This document shows, piece by piece, positions 1 to 4,294 of a stretch of DNA of 7,176 nt. The stretch spans positions 1-7,176 of the forward strand of contig JAIENH010000242.1 of assembly GCA_019751475.1 (NCBI GenBank), given 5' to 3'. Origin of the DNA: Cyclobacteriaceae bacterium (GTDB taxonomy: Bacteria; Bacteroidota; Bacteroidia; Cytophagales; Cyclobacteriaceae). Under the pieces are notes generated by a model that had not been told where the DNA came from, ran no database searches, and saw only the letters and a program-made list of their open reading frames with translations. Made by a program: the position numbers and the translations under genes. Positions within the stretch are counted from its first letter, which is position 1; every line of letters starts with the position of its first letter.

Positions 1-272
1 ACACCAGAGAGCCCCATTTTTTCCAAAAGCAGATCAAATTTGTCGCGCAGCTGCACCGAGTGCTTCAGTCCGTTGATTTTTAGTTCCACCACTTTCGCTT
101 CGCGGTCAATCTTCACCACTTCGGCCGTATAGCCCTTATTGTTGAGCAGCACATGATAGTGTCCCTGACCAAGAGACGTCACATCCCACGACAGTGGCTT
201 GCCATTTACTGACCAGGTTTCCTGATCGATGGTCACATCAAATGATTTGCCGTTAAGAAGGGCCTTGTACAT
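1..272 (-). CDS. Biotin carboxyl carrier-type (biotin/lipoyl attachment) protein, N-terminal part, cut by left edge
   Basis: This partial minus-strand gene encodes about 90 residues beginning MYKALLNGKSFDV and ending in the conserved-looking stretch LRDKFDLLLEKMGL at the window edge. I recognise this as the N-terminal region of the small carrier subunit of Bacteroidota acyl-CoA carboxylases (acetyl-, propionyl- or methylmalonyl-CoA type), which carries biotin between the carboxylase and the carboxyltransferase in the cytoplasm. The family is usually about 160-170 residues. The C-terminal biotinyl domain with its AMKM lysine would lie to the left of the window, so biotinylation cannot be confirmed here. 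The start is well fixed: an in-frame TGA lies seven codons upstream and no ATG, GTG or TTG lies between it and the ATG at 272-270. The gene has no Shine-Dalgarno sequence and is divergent from the dGTPase gene, so a biotin carboxylase gene is not immediately upstream. It could instead be a lone biotin-attachment protein of unknown partner. Confidence 0.8.
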   Translation of the reverse strand, partial: MYKALLNGKSFDVTIDQETWSVNGKPLSWDVTSLGQGHYHVLLNNKGYTAEVVKIDREAKVVELKINGLKHSVQLRDKFDLLLEKMGLSG

Positions 273-277
273 ACTGT

Positions 278-285
278 CAAAAGTA
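278..285 (-). promoter_or_regulatory. Candidate -7 box TACTTTTG for the carrier-protein gene
   Basis: Read on the minus strand this is an exact match to TAnnTTTG, the -7 consensus of the Bacteroidota primary sigma factor. It ends only five bases before the ATG at 272, so transcription from it would start at or very near the start codon and give a leaderless or nearly leaderless mRNA. No good TTTG -33 element is visible 19-21 bases upstream, so the match could be chance. Confidence 0.3.
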
Positions 286-305
286 GTGCTTCATTCTCAA
301 TTTAG

Positions 306-313
306 TATCTTTG
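306..313 (+). promoter_or_regulatory. Candidate -7 box TATCTTTG for the dGTPase gene
   Basis: This is an exact match to the Bacteroidota -7 consensus TAnnTTTG. It would start transcription near 320 and leave a 5' untranslated leader of about 95 bases before the ATG at 414. No clear TTTG -33 element is visible at the expected distance upstream. It is the only exact match I noticed on the plus strand of this gap. Confidence 0.35.
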
Positions 314-413
314 GACGTTGGAAACAATTCCATTCTTGCAGATAACGATTCCCCTGTGCCTCGATTCATTTCATTAATTTTTTCACTCACCGAATAGTTG
401 ATTGTAAGCTGAA

Positions 414-1733
414 ATGAACTGGTCTGATCTTCTCTCTACGCACCGCATTGGTCAAAAAACTGTTTCTTCCGGGCCCACACGTAGCGCCTTTGAGCAGGAT
501 TATGACCGCATCATATTTTCGCACCCCTTCCGAAGATTGCAAGACAAAACGCAAGTGCACCCGCTGCCTGAGCATGACTTTGTTCATACGCGCCTTACCC
601 ACAGCCTTGAAGTCTCCAGTGTAGGTCGCTCGCTGGGGCGAAAAGTGGGAGAGGTGATCTTGCAACGTCATCCGCAACTCACAGCTACCTACACATCGCA
701 CGACTTTGGAACCCTCGTAGCGTCAGCTTCACTGGCGCACGATCTGGGTAATCCACCGTTTGGTCATTCGGGTGAAGATGGCTTGTCGGATTATTTCATT
801 CATGGTGAAGGCCGTCATCATAAATCCGATTTCTCAGAAGCGGAGTGGGCCGACCTAACAAACTTTGAAGGCAACGCGCAGGGCTTTCGCATCTTGAATA
901 AAGGCCAGTACCAGGGACTTAAACTTACTACAGCTACGCTGGGTGCGTTTACCAAATATCCTTGCCCGTCATTTTTTCCTTTGCGGGATAAAAACCGAAA
1001 GAGCCAAAAGAAGTTTGGATTTTTTGACACGGAGCGTGCCGTCTTTGCGGAAGTAGCCGAGCAATTAAAGTTAAAATCTGCCGGTGAGTTGGCGTGGGCG
1101 CGTCATCCGCTGGCATTTCTGGTAGAAGCTGCGGACGATATCTGCTACAATATCATCGACCTGGAAGATGCCTGTCGACTGGGTCTTGTTTCGGTAGAGG
1201 ATACAATTGCGTTGTTGGCTGCTATTTTGAAAAATGACTTCAAGCGCGAAAAGGTAGATCGCATTCCGGGAACGGATGAAAAAATCAGCGTGCTTCGTGC
1301 ACTCGCCATCGGCAAATTAATTGATGATGTGGTGGACGGCTTCCTTGCCCACGAAGAAAAACTTCTGCAGGGCGAGTTTGACTCCGCACTCACCGACATG
1401 GGTAGTCATCGCGCTGCCCTTGAGGACATTGCTAAAATCTCCGTAGAAAAAATCTACCGCGCGCGTCATGTGATGGAGATTGAGGTAGCGGGATTTGAAG
1501 TGTTGCCCGGTTTGCTGGACGAATTGCTGAAAGCAGCCGAGCATCTCATCAAAAAGAACCGCGCTCGTAAATACACCAACCTGGCCAGGCTTTTACCAAT
1601 CGAAACTACGCTGGCCATCCAGGCCCGTCCGGACGACCGGTATGCACACGTCCGTGAGATCATAGACGTGGTGAGCGGCCTTACCGACCGCCACGCACTA
1701 GGGCTCTATCGAAAGATAAAGGGAATGGGATGA
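414..1733 (+). CDS. dgt: dGTP triphosphohydrolase (HD-domain dNTPase, Dgt family)
   Basis: The 439-residue cytoplasmic enzyme belongs to the HD-superfamily dGTPases, which cleave dGTP (in some members other dNTPs) to the deoxynucleoside and inorganic triphosphate and so adjust the dNTP pool. The N-terminal signature DYDRIIFSHPFRRLQDKTQV (29-48) is typical of the family. The metal-binding residues are all present: H63 in THSLEV, H109-D110 in LAHDLGNPPFGH, and D241 in EAADDICY. FEGNAQGFRIL, downstream of the HD pair, is also conserved. The length is shorter than E. coli Dgt (505 residues) and suits the shorter dGTPase-like proteins common in Bacteroidota. The ATG at 414 gives the expected N-terminus (MNWSDLL...) with no Shine-Dalgarno sequence. 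The next gene starts 89 bases downstream on the same strand. Family assignment is sure; preference for dGTP over other dNTPs is inferred. Confidence 0.95.
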   Translation: MNWSDLLSTHRIGQKTVSSGPTRSAFEQDYDRIIFSHPFRRLQDKTQVHPLPEHDFVHTRLTHSLEVSSVGRSLGRKVGEVILQRHPQLTATYTSHDFGTLVASASLAHDLGNPPFGHSGEDGLSDYFIHGEGRHHKSDFSEAEWADLTNFEGNAQGFRILNKGQYQGLKLTTATLGAFTKYPCPSFFPLRDKNRKSQKKFGFFDTERAVFAEVAEQLKLKSAGELAWARHPLAFLVEAADDICYNIIDLEDACRLGLVSVEDTIALLAAILKNDFKREKVDRIPGTDEKISVLRALAIGKLIDDVVDGFLAHEEKLLQGEFDSALTDMGSHRAALEDIAKISVEKIYRARHVMEIEVAGFEVLPGLLDELLKAAEHLIKKNRARKYTNLARLLPIETTLAIQARPDDRYAHVREIIDVVSGLTDRHALGLYRKIKGMG

Positions 1734-1791
1734 TTTGAGTTGGATTACGGCCAAAGCCCCGCCCAAACCTCAAAAAACACCCGGAATTTTC

Positions 1792-1799
1792 TACATTTG
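1792..1799 (+). promoter_or_regulatory. Candidate -7 box TACATTTG for the RND transporter gene
   Basis: This is an exact match to the Bacteroidota -7 consensus TAnnTTTG in the 89-base gap after the dGTPase gene. Transcription would begin near 1804-1808, about 15-20 bases before the ATG at 1823, which is a normal short leader. No TTTG -33 element is obvious. If it is real, the transporter has its own promoter rather than depending only on read-through. Confidence 0.45.
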
Positions 1800-1822
1800 C
1801 CGCTCTTGATTTTGGACGCATC

Positions 1823-4240
1823 ATGTGGTCATCCGTAGCCGATAGTATTATCCGTTTCCGCCTTCTGCTGATGGCTATCATCGCGGTGGTGACAGCCATC
1901 ATGGCCTACTATGCTACCGGTGTGGAGATGAGCTACGACTTCACACGTACCGTGCCGCCCGAAGACCCCGACATGGTGTTTCTCAACAAATTCAAAGAGC
2001 AGTTTGGTGAAGATGGCAACATGGTGGCTGTGGGTATGAAAGACAGCGCCATCTACCAGGCGGCCAACTTTCAAAAATTTGAAGAACTCAGTAAGAACAT
2101 CCGGAAGATAGCCGGGGTGAACGAAGTGGTGTCGCTGCCGTTGCTGCGAATTATTTTGAAAGACACGGCACAGAGCAAGTTTTATCTAAAGCGAATTTTT
2201 CCAGACAGCATCGCCTCGCAAACCATGCTTGATAGTTTGCTGGGAGAAGCGCGCAAGCAAAAAATATACATGGGCCAGTTGGTGAACACTGAAAACGGTG
2301 CCACTATGATGCTGATCTCCGTGCAGAAAGAAGTGGCCAATTCATCAAAGCGTGTAGAATTAATTAATTCTTTGCGGGCTGCCGGTGATGAATTTACAAA
2401 ATCCACCGGCATTGAGTTGCGTTACGCAGGCTTACCTTTTATCCGCTCCATTGTGGCTCAACAAGTGCGGAGGGAGATGGCGTTGTTCTTGTATTTGTCC
2501 GCTGCCGTGACCGGGCTCATCATGCTTTTGTTTTTTCGGTCGGTGCGTGCGGTGTTGTTTTCTATGGTAATGATTGGTGTGGTGGTGGTGTGGACGCTCG
2601 GCACGCTTGCTTTGCTGGGATATAAAATCACACTACTCAGCGGACTCATTCCCCCGGTAATCGTCACGATCGGGATTACAAATGCTATTTACCTGCTGAA
2701 CAAGTATCACGTTGAATTTGTAAAAAGCGGAAACAAGATGGAGGCTATTCGCACAGTAGTGCAGCGGATGGGCCTCGCTACTTTCCTTACCAATCTCACT
2801 GTTGCTATTGGATTCCTCACATTGCTATCTACTGACATCGTCATCTTGCGCGAGTTTGGTGTTGTGGCAGGCATCAATATCATTGCGTTATTCTTTGTAA
2901 GCCTGGTGATGATTCCCGGTATTCTTACCTGGTTGCCCGAGCCTTCGCCCAAACATTTGCGTCACCTTGATTTTAAATTTCTCCGTTGGTTTGTTGAGAC
3001 CATCGACCTGATGGTGCATCGCCATCGCATGATCATTTATATCGCCACGTTGGTGGTCACGGTTTTTTCTGTGATGGGCATGATGAAGTTGCAGTCGCTT
3101 TCTTTCATGGTAGATGACTTGCCGGAAGAAAGCCAAATCAAAAAAGACCTGCATTTTTTTGAAACTAACTTCAGCGGCATCATGCCGCTTGAATTCATGG
3201 TGGACACCGGCAAGCGAAGAGGCCTTCTGCAAGTGAACAACATGAAGAAAATTGATGGTTTTGAAAATTGGCTGGATTCTATTTCCGTTGTATCACGACC
3301 CGTATCGCTGGTGAGTTTTGTAAAAGCCAGCAAGCAAGCCTTTTATAACAACAACCCTGATTTCTACACGCTGCCATCCAACCAGGAGCGGGGTTTCATT
3401 CTTCGCTACATGAAAGGCCAGTCAGACAATAGTGGATTATTTAAATCCTTTGCCGACTCCACCTTTCAAAAAATGCGCATCAGTTGCCAGATGGCCGATA
3501 TTGGATCACGTAAAATGGATTCGCTGATCTCGAAAGTGATCAACCCACAAATTGCGGCTACGTTTGGCGGCACGGATATGCAGGTGAATGTGACGGGCAC
3601 CTCGGTATTGTTCATCAAAGGCAATAATTTTTTAATCAACAATTTGTGGGAAAGCCTGCTGCTTGCATTTGCGCTCATCACCATCAGCATGGCTGCCCTT
3701 TTCGCTAACGTGCGAATGATCATCATTTCGTTGATTCCCAATCTCGTGGCGCTCATGATCACGGCAGGACTCATGGGTTATTTTCACATTCCGCTGAAGC
3801 CCAGCACCGCACTCATCTTCAGCATCACGTTTGGTATTTCGGTGGATAACTCCATCCGGTTTCTGGCAAAATACCGCCAGGAATTACTGGCCAGCGGATT
3901 TTTTGTGCCGCGCTCGGTGAGTGAAAGCATTCTCGAAACAGGCAAAAGCATTGTGTACACTTCGGTGGTGCTCTTCGCGGGCTTTATCATTTTTGCTTTC
4001 TCCGACTTTGGCGGAACCATTGCGTTGGGCGTGCTCACTTCCACCACGTTGTTGATCTCCATGTTTACCAACTTGATTTTACTGCCGGCCCTTATCCTCA
4101 CCTTTGACAAACCCAAGAAGACCACAGACGAAAAATTATTGATCGATGACTTTGACACCACTTTCTACGGTGAGCAGGAAGACGAAGAGATAGACTTAAG
4201 CAAAATCAAAATACACGACCGCAGCGGAATGGGAGAGTAG
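1823..4240 (+). CDS. RND/MMPL superfamily transporter (predicted exporter), 12 membrane helices
   Basis: The 805-residue inner-membrane protein has the duplicated RND layout. Helix 1 is at about 11-30, followed by a large periplasmic loop (31-218) and helices 2-6 (219-371). Helix 7 is at 402-421, followed by a second periplasmic loop (422-608) and helices 8-12 (609-760). The protein ends in an acidic cytoplasmic tail rich in D and E (about 765-805). At this size it resembles the COG1033/MMPL (HAE3-like) group, which export lipids or other hydrophobic molecules, rather than the roughly 1,050-residue AcrB type. Helix 10 carries GISVDNSIRF with D675, the expected proton-relay acidic residue. The equivalent site in helix 4 reads GITNAIYLLNKYH, with N287 where related proteins often have Asp. 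No membrane-fusion protein or outer-membrane channel gene is adjacent. The substrate cannot be told from sequence. The gene ends 54 bases before ileS, so read-through is possible. Confidence 0.88.
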   Translation: MWSSVADSIIRFRLLLMAIIAVVTAIMAYYATGVEMSYDFTRTVPPEDPDMVFLNKFKEQFGEDGNMVAVGMKDSAIYQAANFQKFEELSKNIRKIAGVNEVVSLPLLRIILKDTAQSKFYLKRIFPDSIASQTMLDSLLGEARKQKIYMGQLVNTENGATMMLISVQKEVANSSKRVELINSLRAAGDEFTKSTGIELRYAGLPFIRSIVAQQVRREMALFLYLSAAVTGLIMLLFFRSVRAVLFSMVMIGVVVVWTLGTLALLGYKITLLSGLIPPVIVTIGITNAIYLLNKYHVEFVKSGNKMEAIRTVVQRMGLATFLTNLTVAIGFLTLLSTDIVILREFGVVAGINIIALFFVSLVMIPGILTWLPEPSPKHLRHLDFKFLRWFVETIDLMVHRHRMIIYIATLVVTVFSVMGMMKLQSLSFMVDDLPEESQIKKDLHFFETNFSGIMPLEFMVDTGKRRGLLQVNNMKKIDGFENWLDSISVVSRPVSLVSFVKASKQAFYNNNPDFYTLPSNQERGFILRYMKGQSDNSGLFKSFADSTFQKMRISCQMADIGSRKMDSLISKVINPQIAATFGGTDMQVNVTGTSVLFIKGNNFLINNLWESLLLAFALITISMAALFANVRMIIISLIPNLVALMITAGLMGYFHIPLKPSTALIFSITFGISVDNSIRFLAKYRQELLASGFFVPRSVSESILETGKSIVYTSVVLFAGFIIFAFSDFGGTIALGVLTSTTLLISMFTNLILLPALILTFDKPKKTTDEKLLIDDFDTTFYGEQEDEEIDLSKIKIHDRSGMGE

Positions 4241-4294
4241 GCAAGCAGACGCGGTCCAAATCATTACACATTAGTTTTAGAGCGATCATATCAC

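Larger units (their letters stand above)
273..413. other. Divergent intergenic region
   Basis: These 141 bases separate the start codons of the minus-strand carrier protein and the plus-strand dGTPase. The stretch holds two opposed TAnnTTTG boxes close together (278-285 minus, 306-313 plus). The part nearer the dGTPase gene is AT-rich and has no visible Shine-Dalgarno sequence, which is usual for Bacteroidota. I see no tRNA, small gene or strong hairpin in it. Confidence 0.6.

Noticed and set aside
1172..1179. CTGTCGAC in dgt as another copy of the ileS repeat
   Set aside because: It is a single 8-base match with no flanking tandem units, in a conserved coding stretch (DACRLG); chance is sufficient.
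1749..1758. Terminator hairpin GGC-CAAA-GCC after the dGTPase gene
   Set aside because: The stem is only three base pairs with no T-run; hairpins of this size occur by chance.
3784..4161. Open minus-strand frame of 125 codons opposite the end of the RND transporter
   Set aside because: It is antisense to the membrane helices of a clear gene; the Ile, Met and Ser richness is what a reverse frame of such helices gives.
4241..4294. Promoter for ileS at TAGTTTTA (4272-4279)
   Set aside because: It matches TAnnTTTG except for the last base and has no -33 element. It is possible but too weak to list as a feature.
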